64,000 nt of DNA from Euonymus europaeus. Taxonomy: Eukaryota > Streptophyta > Magnoliopsida > Celastrales > Celastraceae. The notes under the pieces are model-generated. The model searched no databases and was not told the DNA's origin. It saw nothing but the letters and a program-made list of their open reading frames with translations. Within the stretch, counting starts at the first letter, position 1. Each line of letters starts with the position of its first letter. The position numbers and the translations under genes are program-made. The stretch covers positions 28,550,501 to 28,614,500 of the forward strand of contig OY756957.1 in assembly GCA_963580455.1 (NCBI GenBank), written 5' to 3'. Shown in pieces: positions 11,134-23,957 of this stretch.

Positions 11134-14100
11134 ATGGAATCTCAGCTTCTGTCTTTTAACCGAATCCATTGTTTCGTGAAGCCATATCCGACTCGAAGTT
11201 TGCAAACAATTCGTTCTACCAAATTCAATAAATTCGTCGCAGGTGCAGTGAACAGATGCAATTTGAAGTTTTTTGAGTACCTAATGCATTGTTGGCTTAT
11301 TGATTCAACAACCCTGTTTTATTCTTGATTATTTTGTGATGCAAGTGTCAATTTGATAGAGTTTCAGAATGATTTAGGAGTCCAGTTTTCCATAACTCCA
11401 TCTACCTTGCAATAAAAGAAAAAAAAAACTGTGACAAAAAGGTACTCTAGTGAAGTTTCTGGATAGTATGAAAAGCTGGATTTTTTGTATTGTCTTGAGT
11501 TAACTGTTATTTTATTCTTGATTTATTTTGTGATGCAAGTGTCAATTTGATAGAGTTTCAGAGTGATTTGGGAGTCCAGTTGTCCATAACTCCATCCACC
11601 TTGCAAGAAAAGAAAAAGAAAAAAAAACTGTGACAAAAAGGTACTCTAGTGGAGTTTCTGGATAGTATGAAAAGCTGGATTTTTTGTGTTGTCTTGAGGT
11701 AACTGGTATTTTGAACTATTATCTATCTGCATACGGATAATACACTAATTGGTAAAGAACTATTATCTATCTCACTTCATTTTTCAGATATATGCTATCT
11801 GTTTCAGTATTTTTTCTTCTTTGGTTTCATTGTTTCTTCTTTGTAGGAGAAAGAAGAAATTTCCCCCCGTTAATAGTGAACTGTTATTGCAGGACGTAAT
11901 TGTAGAAGAATAAAGTGCTCAATGAAGTCTTATAGATTATCTAAACTTACTTCTACTGAGATAGAAAGCCTCAAAACTCGTCCTCGCATAGATTTCTCCT
12001 CCATTTTCGGAATGGTGAGCATCTGTTGTTTCTTTAAGCCAGCAATGGTTTTCCTTAGAGAATGAATATTCTTTTCTAAACTTCATATAAAAATCTATGG
12101 AAAAATTCATGTTTAAATTCTTTAATTTATTGAAGTTGCCAAAACTGTATGTCTGTATCAGGTTAACCCTATTATTGATGATGTTCGCAACAAAGGAGAT
12201 GCAGCGGTCAAAGAGTTGGTGCTTCTTTGATTCCTTTAATATATATATATATATATATTTTACATTTGTTTTGTAATGTATATTGTTTCTGAAATGTCTC
12301 AAATTCTTACGGATATAGAGATTTTTTTCTTTAACTATTAGTCTTCTTTGAATGTAAGCTTGGCACTATTATTGTTTATTGTTTCTTTTGCAGCTACACT
12401 GCAAGGTTTGACAAGGTGAATTTGGACAAGATTGTTGATAATGTTGCTGACCTCCCTGATCCAGAGGTACTCTAGTTTTAAAGAGTGTTTTTTTGGGTAT
12501 AATAAATAACTTGTGAGATTCTTACTTTTAACATGTGGCAGCTTGATACAACTGTTAGAGAAGCATTTGATGTGGCATATGATAACATCTATGCATTTCA
12601 CCTTGCTCAAAAGTCAGTAGAAAAAAGTGTTGAGAATATGAAGGTACCTCAGCATTACAGCTGTATTTTGTTTCTCTATGTCCACTCTCCATATGTGCCT
12701 TTTTTATTGCAAAATTTTCAGGGTGTACGATGCAAAAGGGTGCCAAGGAGCATTGGTTCTGTCGGTCTTTATGTACCTGGGGGAACTGCTGTTTTACCCT
12801 CAACAGCTCTGATGCTTTCAGTTGTAAGTTGATCTGTATATTGGTTGCTTTTTTGTTTCAATCGCTTGTTTTCTCTATATAGTTGTTAAGAGTGACTATA
12901 TTGGACTTGTTATTTATTTACCAGCCTGCACAGATTGCCGGATGCAAAACTGTTGTTCTTGCTACCCCCCCTAGTCATGATGGCGGCATCTGCAAGGTGC
13001 TTTTCGTATTTCTTTTAAAATTCATACATATAGCCTTTGTGCAATGATATAGTCGCTTACTTTCAACTTAGGCTTCAGTAATAGTTCAAGCCATGGATAT
13101 ATATAGCATCTATGCAATGCAGGAAAAAGTGCTACATACATCTTCCCTTCATCAGACGACACACTGGTAGTGGGTGCATTGTTCTTTGTGTTTGATGAAG
13201 ACATTGATATACCAGAATTGTTCCCTTTTTTTTCTTCTTTTTTCTATAGGAGGTACTCTATTGTGCTAAGAAAGCTGGTGTAACTCACATCCTTAAGGCT
13301 GGAGGAGCTCAGGTTTGACAGCATTAAACATAGCACTATTTTGTTGATGATGCTAATTACTCCTAGTTATTTGTGCATACATTGCAATTTGTGCTTACAA
13401 AGTAATCGAATGATTTCTGACATGCAGGCTATATCTGCCATGGCATGGGGGACTGAATCTTGCCCAAAGGTATCGATATTACCTTCTCAAATTTGTTGTT
13501 GATTGGATTCTTGAATTGCTAATGAGCATTTCATGGTTCTTTTGTTTGGTTTTCTATGATTTGTGTTCCTATAATCTGACAGTGTTGTCAACTGTCAAGC
13601 TGATAACCATTTTTCTGTTTACTGTCGATTGAAGGGTCCAAATAGCCCATTTTGTACTATTTGAATGTGATGAATTGTACACATTGAACTAGTCATTCAT
13701 TTTCCATGTATAAACAATCATTCAATAGAAAGCAGTTAGGAGATGCCGAGATGTTGTGATGCCATCCTGCATACAACAATGAAACACATGAGCTAGCTAT
13801 TTAGATTTTTAAAGAAAAAAGATAAGCCAATGTTTACTTTTGAGAGACATAACAGAGGAGAAAAGTTTCATTAAGAACTTCAGCATAGGCTTTAATAGAT
13901 TTCTTCCCTATCAATTTTCAGGAACCGATGCATACTTTTGGGAGACATAACAGAGAAGATCATTATGAACTTCGGCTTATGCTTTAATAGACTTCTTCCC
14001 TATCAATTTTTCTTAAGATCAATCCTACAGATTACTTCTGACAAATGGGAATGGTCGTGAGAGAAGGGAAGGATTGGTTCCACCTAGAAGTATGTTGCTG

Positions 14101-16412
14101 TTTGTTAGTTGTGGAACTTATGGTTGTAAAGAAATCATAAGGCAAAGTGCAATTAATGGCAGAGGTAAGATTCGGTAAGAAACAACTAGGATCGAAAAGA
14201 CCTCTGGCAGGACTTCTATTTGAATGTGACGTTTTTGTAAATATTATTTGTTGATTTAGTTCACGATGATTTACATCTATAATCAGAATACATAGAAGAT
14301 TGTAAAAATTCATTATGCCGTTAAGAAATTTAGTGATTAGAAAACTTATCTCTCATAATTGCTCCAAATATTTATTTGTTTACTCTCTTCACCCACAGGA
14401 GAATTCTTGTTCCTTCACCAGCTGTTTTACAAATGTTTCTGTTGTAATTTGTAGGTCGAGAAGATTTTTGGACCTGGAAATCAGTTTGTTACAGCTGCAA
14501 AGATGATACTCCAAGTATGCCTTATTTTCCCTCTTAGAACTTATTTAGACGGTCTTTTTACCCTTCTCAAATAACTGTATGAAGAAGTTGGGGGAAATTA
14601 AAAAATGCCATAAGTGGGGTGCTTCTCATTTCTATTTGACCTTTTCTTTCTTTCTTTCTTTTTCCCCCTCAACAGAACAGTGAGGCAATGGTTTCAATTG
14701 ACATGCCAGCTGGTCCTTCAGAAGTTTTGGTCATTGCTGACAAATATGCCAGTCCTGTTCATATAGCCGCAGATTTGCTTTCGCAGGTCTTCCCTCAATT
14801 AAACTTGTTCTTTTATGGTTTCTGGAATGTTGATGTTGTTAATTTTGGTTCCTCTAGTTTGCCTTTCTCTTTCTAGTTCTCTCTCTCTCTCTCTCTAATG
14901 TCAGCATTGTGAAAAGGGCTCTGTGATACTCCTATCACCCTTCTTGTAAAGTTTGTAGTTGCATTATAATTTTAATCAATTCTAAGCTAATTATGCACAA
15001 TAATTACCCTTCGTGCAAAATTTGTAGTTGCACTATATTTTCAATCAATTCTAAGCTATTTATGCACAATAATTACCGGTCTCTGGGTGACCTTGTTGTT
15101 CATGGAGCTCGGGCTGGATATTTTGAACAAGTCTCCCGCCCACTGACCCGTTAGAAATGTTTTGTTTTCAACATCATATGTCTCTTGATTCTTTATTGTA
15201 CTTGATAATTTTCTTTTTAATTTTCAGGCTGAGCATGGCCCTGATAGCCAGGTTGTTCTTGTAATTTCTGGTGATGGTCTGGATTTGAAAGCCATTGAGG
15301 AAGAAATTAATAAGCAGCGCCAAAGCCTTCCGAGGGGAGAGTTTGCTTTGAAAGCTCTAAGCCACAGCTTCACTGTTTTTGCCACAGATATGGTTGAGGT
15401 TACCTTCCTGTGCTTTCCTGACTTTTTATACCTTTTAAGCCTTTATACAAATTGTTAGGATCCCAACTTTTCAGAAGTGATACGGATAATGAACTCTTGC
15501 GGAAATGTGATCATAACAATATGCATTTGTTCTGCCATATTCCCAAAGATTGGAAGTTTCATAAGTTGACTTCCCCTGTTAAGTGGCATAGAATGTGAAA
15601 TGTGCGCACTTTCGGTCATTTTTTGTTGTTTTGACTGTTCATACCCGAATGTTTAATTTGAGCATCACTTTGTTATTTAGTTATCATAACTTTTCTTGTG
15701 GCTGACCCAATTATTTACAGTTTGCATCCTTGGATGATCTTCATTTTTCTCCTTCAATGTGCGAAAAGTCCTATATTTTTTTTTTCTTTTTGAACCTTAC
15801 ATTGTCATTTGGTCCTTTCAGGCAGTTGCTTTTTCGAACATGTATGCCCCCGAGCATCTAATCATCAATGTGAAAGATCCAGAAAAATGGGAGGGTTTCA
15901 TTGAGAATGCAGGTATGTCCTGAAAACCGGCTTATCGTAGTCTTCTTTTTCCCTGCAAGTTCTTTGGCATATGCCGGGCTCTGGATCTTTTACTTCCTGG
16001 ACTGTCGCAGAAAATCCTGAAATTCTCCTTTTTAGTGGTTAATATGACCCTGATGCGGCACTTGTCATCAATTCTTTGCACCTGACAAATTGAAAGACGG
16101 CAGATGCTAAAGTTAGTTATTCTCTCTTCAGGTTCTGTGTTCTTGGGGCAGTGGACTCCAGAGAGTGTTGGAGATTATGCAAGTGGGACAAACCACGTCC
16201 TCCCAACATATGGCTACGCACGTATGTATGGTGGCGTATCTCTGGACTCTTTCTTGAAGTACATGACGGTGCAATCTTTGACGGAGGAAGGACTCAGAAA
16301 ACTTGGCCCTCATGTGGCCATCATGGCTGAAGTTGAGGGGCTGGAAGCTCACAAGCGAGCCGTCACTCTTCGCCTCCAGGATATCGAATCCAAACATATT
16401 CCCAGTACATGA
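11134..16412 (+). CDS. HDH (HISN8): histidinol dehydrogenase, plastid
   Basis: Fourteen exons encode 483 residues: 11134-11242, 11893-12014, 12162-12214, 12394-12466, 12542-12643, 12722-12823, 12925-12996, 13250-13312, 13428-13469, 14455-14514, 14676-14786, 15228-15398, 15822-15912, 16132-16412. All junctions keep frame. The enzyme does the last two steps of histidine synthesis, NAD-linked oxidation of L-histidinol to L-histidine. Zinc and catalytic residues are in the spacing of bacterial HisD: Gln303 and His306 (LLSQAEHG), Glu371-His372 (MYAPEHL), Asp405 ([10 protein letters not shown]) and His464 (LEAHKRAV). The first 45 or so residues, Ser/Arg/Thr-rich and lacking acids, look like a chloroplast transit peptide. 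The mature part starts near [16 protein letters not shown]. Several introns contain local tandem duplications, but coding sequence is intact. Annotation is near certain. Confidence 0.96.
11317..11711. repeat. tandem duplication, about 190 bp, in HDH intron 1
   Basis: Two adjacent copies (about 11317-11509 and 11510-11711) share TGTGATGCAAGTGTCAATTT, CATAACTCCATC, CTGTGACAAAAAGGTACTCT and GAAAAGCTGGATTTTTTGT in the same order with few changes. The copies differ by scattered substitutions and a longer A-rich run in the second copy. Confidence 0.9.
13833..14010. repeat. tandem duplication, about 85 bp, in HDH intron 9
   Basis: The copies at about 13833-13918 and 13931-14010 share GAGACATAACAGAG, GAACTTC and CTTCCCTATCAATTTT in order. 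The second copy lacks a few bases in the middle. Confidence 0.85.
14937..15075. repeat. tandem duplication, about 70 bp, in HDH intron 11
   Basis: The copies at about 14937-15006 and 15007-15075 share TTTGTAGTTGCA, CAATTCTAAGCTA and TATGCACAATAATTA. A CT microsatellite lies just upstream (about 14877-14896). Confidence 0.85.
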
Positions 16413-16861
16413 TAAATGCCCATTAGACACTTTCTGTGCTAACTACTTCTATCCTTGAGATATGGTTGTGTTTTGCAGTATTTTGATACTAGTCCACAAT
16501 GTTCGTAGCTCTGGTCATACATAAGGCTGTTTTGTTCCGATAGTGAATCAGTTATGGTGCTAGCTAGTATCTTCGGTAAATCTTGTACAATTATATTAAC
16601 CCGGGAAACCAGTTGAACCAGCTTACCCGGATTGAACTCCTGGATAATAGGCACACCAGTTTAATTGCAAGCTCATGCACACACGACTCAAGAAATAGCC
16701 ATTGATTTAGAAATTTTTGTCCAAAAAGCCCAACTTTTACAACAATGGTTAATGTGGTTAGCTGATCACAACAAAAGGCTAACATCATCACATTCAAAAG
16801 AGGAAGCCAATGAGATATTGAATACCCTGAAAACTAAGTAGAAAGAAATGAGATGCCCAAG
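16413..16861. other. convergent 3' spacer between HDH and GHR1
   Basis: A 449-base spacer between two convergent stop codons. It should carry both 3' untranslated regions and polyadenylation signals. No coding or repeat structure was seen. Confidence 0.6.
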
Positions 16862-19800
16862 CTATATAGATGAGAGATCCTCATAGATGGTCTTGATTCC
16901 TGGCCGCTCAGAGACCGATCGAATGCATCGCAAGGCTATTCCAAGGACCTCCTTCATTCCCTTCTCAGCTGCAGGATTCTGCGTAGCTGGCATCAATGTA
17001 GCTTCAAAACATTCTGAACCACGACCTTCCGTCACTCTCAATCGCACCCAATCTGTAAGATCAACCCTTCCCTCTTCACCAGAAATGACATCACCAGCAC
17101 ACTTGCCAGTTAGAAGTTCCAGCAATATTACTCCAAAGGCGTAGACATCTGACTTGAAAGACGGCAATGGTTTCTTTGATGCAGCCAACTCTGGTGCACG
17201 ATAACCCAAAACACCGGCATCAAGAATCTGTTCAATGGTGCCAGCCTGGGTCATTAAACGGTGGAGGCAGTAATCAGCAACGCGCGCATTCAGGTCAGGT
17301 CCTTCCAGTAGAATGTTCGTCGCCTTAAGGTTACCATGGGGAACAGCACGGTCAAAATGAAGATAGTTAAGTCCTCGTGCAATATCAACTGCTATCTTGA
17401 GCCTCTGGACCCAAGTTAATGGAGGACCTTTTCTTCCCGGTCGATCTGGAAATTTGTTTGACAGAAATATAATCAATATTTAAAAAGCCATTTCATGAGA
17501 AATGGCACATTCATGATAAAATAAGCTAACAAATGTTCCCAACTTCCCATCAAGAACCAAAAACAAATAGCTCAAGAGCAGACACGATAACACAATCAAA
17601 TCAGAAGACAAGAGTTTCTCACTGAAACATCAAATTAACTCAGGAGTTGGACGACTATCATATTAACTATGAAGTAAGATGACTAAGTTGGAGCACTTTG
17701 TTGCGAATTAAGCAGTTCACATGAATTTACTCAATTCTAGTGTAGATTCCAACAATCGCTTTCGACTGCTCAGTTTTTTTTTACAAGTGACTGCTCAGTT
17801 AATTATACAAGAAAACAAACATGTACAAGATTAAACATAACAGATGATTAGCCATGATGTGAAATCACCAACAGCAAGTATCTAAAAACTGCAGGACTCG
17901 CTAAGGTCCGATGCAAAGTTATGTTATATGCATTTTTGTGGTTTTGCTGTTTTCTTCCACTTTTTGATGTAAGGATTTCCTTACTTGCTCTTCAAGTAAG
18001 CAGTAAACACACAATTAACAAATTGGAAGGTAAATTGTGAAACGTTACCATAAAGAAAGCTTGCAAGGCTTCCCGGTGAGATATAATCTGAAAGGATAAG
18101 CTTTTCATGTTGTGTAGGGCCCCAGTAGTACCCTCTCAAACCGACCACATTAGGATGCCTAATGTTCGCAAATTTTCTAGCCTCCTTAGCAAACTCCTTT
18201 CTCTGCCTCGCGACCCCTTCTCTCAGCCATTTTACAGTCAAAAATAGCCCATTATCCAGAGTAGCCTTATATGAAGTTCCGTGACTGCTTCTACCCAACA
18301 CTTCAGCTGGGGCCCTTGAAAGCTCCTCTGGTGTCAGTGTAATTGTATCATCCAGCAAATGCAGCTCTCCAACCAATCGGTCCGGTGATCTCACATCCAG
18401 TCTTGCAAGGGCTTCAGCTGTGAGTGAATCCCCGGACCCCGGCGACCAAGACAAATTGCTGTTTTTTGAAGGGGAGAAGCCAGTTACAGCTGCCACTTTT
18501 TCTTCTGGACTAATAATCTCAGATGATGATCCTTTCCGAGAAGCTACGAGATCCTCAGCTGAAACAACCAAAGCAGCACCGCTCTGTGTTCCACCCATAC
18601 CAGAGGAGTGTGCTGCAGAGCTCCTGTCAATGCCTTTACTGATGACATGCTCTGGTGGAGATCTCCTTGACAAACGAATGTAATGTATGACAATAGCAAG
18701 TAAAATCAGAAAAATCACAGCAACCACACAAGAAATGATCACTATCAGTCTGACCACACTGTTAAATGGTTTCCTCTTCGAATATTCAGCTGGTGAATTG
18801 CTTGGCCCAGAAGAGCCATCAGGAAGATGTAGCTCAGTATTTCCAGGATAGAAAGCAGAACTAGGGAACTTCCTCAAATTGCCAGGAACAACTCCAGAGA
18901 GATCATTGTATGAAACATTAAAACTATTAAGACTACTAGTAAAATTATTTGGCAAAGGACCTGTGAAGTGATTCTGTGACAAATCTAATGAGCTTAGCAA
19001 GTTCATGTCAGATATGGAAGTTGGAATAGAACCAGAAAAGTTGTTTCCAGCAAGATTGAGCACTTGAAGGCCATTCAATGATCTAAACTGATCAGGAAAA
19101 TATCCATTAAGCTGATTGTGAGAAAGATCAAGAACCAGAAGATTGGTTTTACTGGCAGAAGAAGAAAAATCAACAGCACCAGAGAGTAAATTGTTTTCGA
19201 GATGAAGTTCTTGCAAAGTAGGTGATGCTAGCAACCCAGTTAAAATGGATCCATCTAACTTATTGGAACTGAGGTCAAGGACTCTAAGCTTTGGATACCG
19301 ATTGACAACTTCAGGGATAGAACCACTAAGAGAATTATGAGAGAGGTTAAGGTAATACAAACGAAGAAATTGTGCAGAAACCTCAGGAATAGACCCAGTC
19401 AGTTGATTTTCGCTGAGATCAAGATGCTCTATATTCTCCCATTTCATAGTTCTGGTAAGATTTCCTGTGAATTGGTTAGCCGATAGATCGAGTATAGCAC
19501 AGCCACCAGTCAGCAAAGGAAGTTCACCAGTAAGTGCATTTGAGGAGAGATTAAGCGTGTGCAGTGTTGTTGACATGATCATACTTATCGCCCCTGAAAG
19601 ATTAAGAGAAAACGGAAGAGGCATAGTTAACAAGTCAGTACCAAGATTCTAACATCCATAGCAGACAAAATTAAATATAGCCAGGAAACTTAGTAGCTTT
19701 GAAGAAGCCATAAGAGTTTATAAGAGGCACCTGAGAGGTTATTGGCACTCAAATCCAGCTCTATCAAAGGCAGAGAATCCCCCTTTAGTAGGTCGTTGGG

Positions 19801-20787
19801 AATAAACCCTGAAAATTTGTTGTTGCTGAGCTTAAGGACCTGAAGCTCATATACAAAATTGAATCCAGGCAGTTCTCCAGAGAGCTGATTGTAGCTCAGA
19901 TCCAGGACCCTCAAATTTTCAAACAACGCCAGCTCTCCCACACTTATCAGTGAACCGGTAAGCTTATTGTGACTAAGATTCAAATGTTTGACACTCTCAG
20001 AAATTCCTGGTAACAGTTTTTGAGAGGTAGAGCTTCCTAGCATATTTCCGCTAAGATCAACATGACTAGCATTTGATAGGAGGAAAAACTCCCCATCTAG
20101 ATGGGAATTAAGCATGTTAGCATGCAAGTCAAACACCTGAAGACCAGAAATCAGCTCAAAACCCTTTGGAATTTTCTTTGTAAACCCATTAGACGATAAA
20201 TTTAAATAGACAAGGTTGTTGAGCTTTGTGAATGATGCTGGAAGTGATCCTGACAAGGAGTTTCGGCTCAAGTCCAAAGACTGAACTGATAGAAGCCCTG
20301 AAATTGAATCTGGAACTGAGCCTGAGAAGTTGTTCCCAGCTAATGATAGGTTCTGCAGTCTCTCTAATTTACCAATACCCAGAGGTAATGAATCGGAAAA
20401 CAGATTATTGGAGAGATCCAGAAATTGAAGGCTTTTGAAATCACCTATATTATCCGGAATCTTACCCATGATAAAGTTGTTTGCCATAGAAAGCTTTACA
20501 AGCATTGTGAGGTTTGAAAATACACTCAAATCTACATCAGCCGATAGACCCTGGTTATCAAGCAAAACACCGGCAACATTTCCACCATTACAAACAATCC
20601 CATTCCATGAAGAAGGGCACCCATCAAAGTCAATCGACTCCTCATTCCATGATTCAAGGACAAAACCTGTCGGGTCATTCTTGATACCCTTCTTAAATTC
20701 AAGCAATGCCAAAATGTCCTGTGAAGGCAGCTGCCCCATAGCCAAAAGGAAAAGTAGAGATAATACCAAAAGCCTAAAGAGCTTCAT
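16862..20787 (-). CDS. GHR1: LRR receptor pseudokinase GHR1
   Basis: Three minus-strand exons (20787-19731, 19593-18049, 17445-16862) encode 1061 residues, close to Arabidopsis GHR1. Residues 1-18 are a signal peptide. The start at 20787 gives MKLFRLLVLSL; the frame is also open upstream. LALLEFKKGIKNDPTGF and CPSSWNGIVCNGG form the LRR N-cap, followed by about 20 leucine-rich repeats to near residue 590. A membrane span lies at about 632-658. The juxtamembrane region contains VVSAEDLVASRKGSSSEI, conserved in GHR1. The kinase fold starts near LGRSSHGTSY (785), keeps Lys807 (LTVKWL), but HRD is HGN (904-906) and DFG is DYC (925-927), so catalysis is unlikely. GHR1 sits in the guard-cell plasma membrane and is needed for SLAC1 anion-channel activation and stomatal closure by H2O2, ABA and CO2 signals. 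The frame is intact. Confidence 0.95.
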
Positions 20788-23504
20788 AGTGACACCAAAT
20801 ATGACTCCACCCAATCAAGCTTAGGTAAAATGTCAAAAACAAAAGGGGAATTTCAAACTCACAAAGCACAACTCAGACGAGAAACACTGGCCGTTTGCAA
20901 CATCAATACAGAACCCAACAACAACATAGAACCCAATGCTACTTTCCTTGAAATAATAACCAAGGCTAAGGAAAACATCAATTTGGCGAGTCTAATGTAT
21001 TTAGTTCCCAAATTAGAAATACAAATAATTTCAGCTAAGCTGCAATCCAGTTTAAGCAAAGCAAGATCGCCCAACAAGCCTTTCTTTTAAACAATGAGCA
21101 ATAAGCTCCTTCACAAAGCAAAACAAGAACTTAGAACCAAAAACCTCAAAATCTCCTTACCAGATGATGGAAAACCTTAGGCCAAAACCCAGTACTCGAA
21201 GCGACTTACTGGGATTGCAGTGAGCATCAGCAACCAAAAGAAGACACTGCTTCAACAAAGAAAACATCGACCTTCTATTAACCAAACTGGACGAACCACA
21301 GAACCGTTGTCCAATCAGAGATCTAGCCACGACTAACGCAGTATTTTGTTGTATATCTCAACTTTTAAGCACAATGTAAGCACGCCAGTAACGACTGCTG
21401 CTAAAAATCCTAGAACTTTATGGCATCAAAAGCTACTTCCTTTCATACAAGCAAGAGCTTTACATCATGCTAAACATGGATCGGCAGATCGCTACAGAGT
21501 CCAAGCACAAATGTACAATCGCCGCAACAAACCCATAAATAAACAAGAAATGGGTCGATAAATCAACAACAACTAGCAATAAATACAAGCGGACCCAGAA
21601 ACATTTTGGCCCAGAAGCTCCAATAACATTAACATTGAGTGCTTCAACAGTTCTTTCTACGAACAAAAACCCTTACTTACTTTAACTAAAAATACAACAA
21701 AACCCCAAAAGCAACTGCCTTTGTCCTTTTCTTGCCCTCTTCCAGACTGCATGTGCGACCCAAACTAAACCCAATTAAAAATCCCACAAAGCTTTTTTTC
21801 TCAGTTAATCCCACAAGGCTTTTGTCATTCTTTTGAGGGGTCTAGTATCAGATAGCGGGAAAATATCAGTACTTTATTATAGGCATACCAGAGAATGGGG
21901 CTCTATAAATTAGGGTTTTACCCGCCAAGATACAATTTACATGGCGGACGTCAAACGTTTTATCAAATCCAGCCAAATACTCTTGGAGTTAGTGCCATGT
22001 CGGATTGGGCTCCACAGATGCCCCATTGACTAGGGTTCTTGTTATGTGGGAGGTGAAGTAGGTGGGAGAGTATAATGAGGGGCAGCCCCATTATCCATCA
22101 TGGATGCTCTTCCATGAGTGTGATCTCATCACTCATCATTTATATGATGAATCTGGAATTTTACGAACCCCAACAAGTTTCGATGCAAAGTTTGTTTGCA
22201 ATATCAGAGTCAGGTTGGCCCCTTACCGTACGCTGTTCCATAATGGATTAGGATTACATTAGTGTCTCAAGATTGAACTTTTAGTGCTCATTTGGTGATT
22301 TATGTGTGCAAATGAGCAGATAATGATAATCAGCCAAAGCATTACTCTCTGTAGATCTGCAAATTTGGTTAGGAGACTTTGGATACCACCTCTTGTCTTG
22401 TTTACTTTCTTCTCACAATGATTTTTGTATCTTCAATGATGTTTTCTTTTCTGGGTCGCATCTCAAATCCAAAAAATTCCATTAAAATTTTATCTATAAT
22501 TGAGCACACCCATTTCACCTTTTTTTTAAAAAAATCTCAACTTTATCCCAACTTTAACTTTAACAAAAAACAGAATATGAACCTAAGTTGCTAGTTGCTG
22601 ATTAAGCAACTTCCTTATCTTCAATAGATCAACATTTCAACGTGAGAGAACTCTTCTCTGATCCAACTTGATCAATATGCCTCGCAAGGTCGAAAACTGG
22701 GCCTTTCTAGCTGGAGTAGTAAATTGCATTATAAAGGAAAACAGAGAAAATAAAACAAAAAGTAAGTAAATCTAAATAAAATGCAAGATGCTTCATACTC
22801 CGATTGAAAGCATGCTGCTCTAAGCCTCTCTTCCATGCTCTGTATGACATTTGAACATTGCAAAAACAAAAGGAGATACACATCTACCAGACTCTTCTCC
22901 AAAAAAAAGAAATTGATTTAAAAGTAAACTAAGCACAATTTATTGGTGGAATAACAACTCTGAACAGTACCCTTTAGAACATATTTGATGAAAGTGAGAC
23001 TTTATAGGATCTAGGAAAAATTGTTTCCAGTCAAGCGTAAAAGCGCTCCTCATCGGTGAAGTCTTCATAGTCGAAATCAATCTTGTAATCGTGATCGTCC
23101 ATGGCCCTCAATGAGGGCGAAACAGAGCACAATTGGGAGTTCAGGCAAAAATCAACTGTGTACTTGACTAGGGAGTGTTTGCAGAATATGTTCTAATTTT
23201 TCTTTTGCGGTGTGGGCAGAAAAATATGAACTGCAATTAGCCCTACCACTGTTCATAGCTAAGCGCCTAGGCCTTATAGTGTCTATCGGGCCTTAATCTA
23301 GGCCTGATGATCTTAGTCCACGGGCTTGAACCTAAATGTATGAAATAGGCCTTAATTTAAAATACATGTTTAGTCCGAGGCCCTAGGCCTATATTTCCAA
23401 TCTAAATTAGGGCAAAACTTTGATGAAGGTAATGATAATTTTGTTTTTTAAGTTTTTAAAGTATTGAGAAACAAAAAGAATTAACCACATAACAAATTAA
23501 CAAT
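20788..23504. other. intergenic region upstream of GHR1, flanking the copia element
   Basis: About 2.7 kb. The first part should hold the GHR1 leader; a donor-like CTG/GTAAGG on the minus strand near 21160 could mark a leader intron, which is inference. The region 21,700-23,500 has no long coding frame. A 23-codon minus-strand frame at 23031-23102 is listed separately. Confidence 0.5.
23031..23102 (-). CDS. possible 23-residue acidic micropeptide
   Basis: On the minus strand an ATG at 23102 opens a short frame MDDHDYKIDFDYEDFTDEER... ending in FYA and TGA at 23033-23031. The composition (about nine Asp/Glu, five aromatic residues) and a leader-like GC-richer sequence upstream set it apart from the surrounding AT-rich DNA. 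It could be a sORF, a first exon of an unrecognised gene, or chance. No family is recognised. Confidence 0.2.
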   Translation of the reverse strand: MDDHDYKIDFDYEDFTDEERFYA

Positions 23505-23861
23505 TATTATGATATTGATTAGTGGATGCCCACTTTGATTAGTACATTTGGAAGCTAGTTATGAAGTGGTTAAAGTTACATTATTAGTAGTTGAAGGAAA
23601 CTATTTAAGTGAGTGGTTAGGAAGTGGTTAAACCTATATTATTAGTTGTTGATTAAACAATTAATTTGGTTGTTGTAAACTAATCCTATATAAAGGATGT
23701 TTAGTGAAATGAATGTGAGACCAATTTCTCTACATTTCTCTCTTGGAAACTCTCTCTAAATCTTTCTCTAAATTTCTTTCAAGTGTTATTCTAAATACTC
23801 TTCATAAACACTAGTTTCGGTAATCTTGATTTTGAGAATATTCTGAGCTTGTTTTACAACA
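23505..23861 (+). repeat. 5' LTR of the copia element
   Basis: 357 bases, differing from the 3' LTR at about 11 positions by eye (roughly 97 percent identity) with no length change. It contains TATATAAAGG as a likely TATA box near 23690 and CT-rich sequence downstream. Confidence 0.92.
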
Positions 23862-23957
23862 CGTTATCAGCACGATCGATTCATCATTCGAAGGTTTGTT
23901 CCTATTTCAAGATTAGCGGTAAGGTTATTGAAACTTATATTTATTATAATAGTTTCC

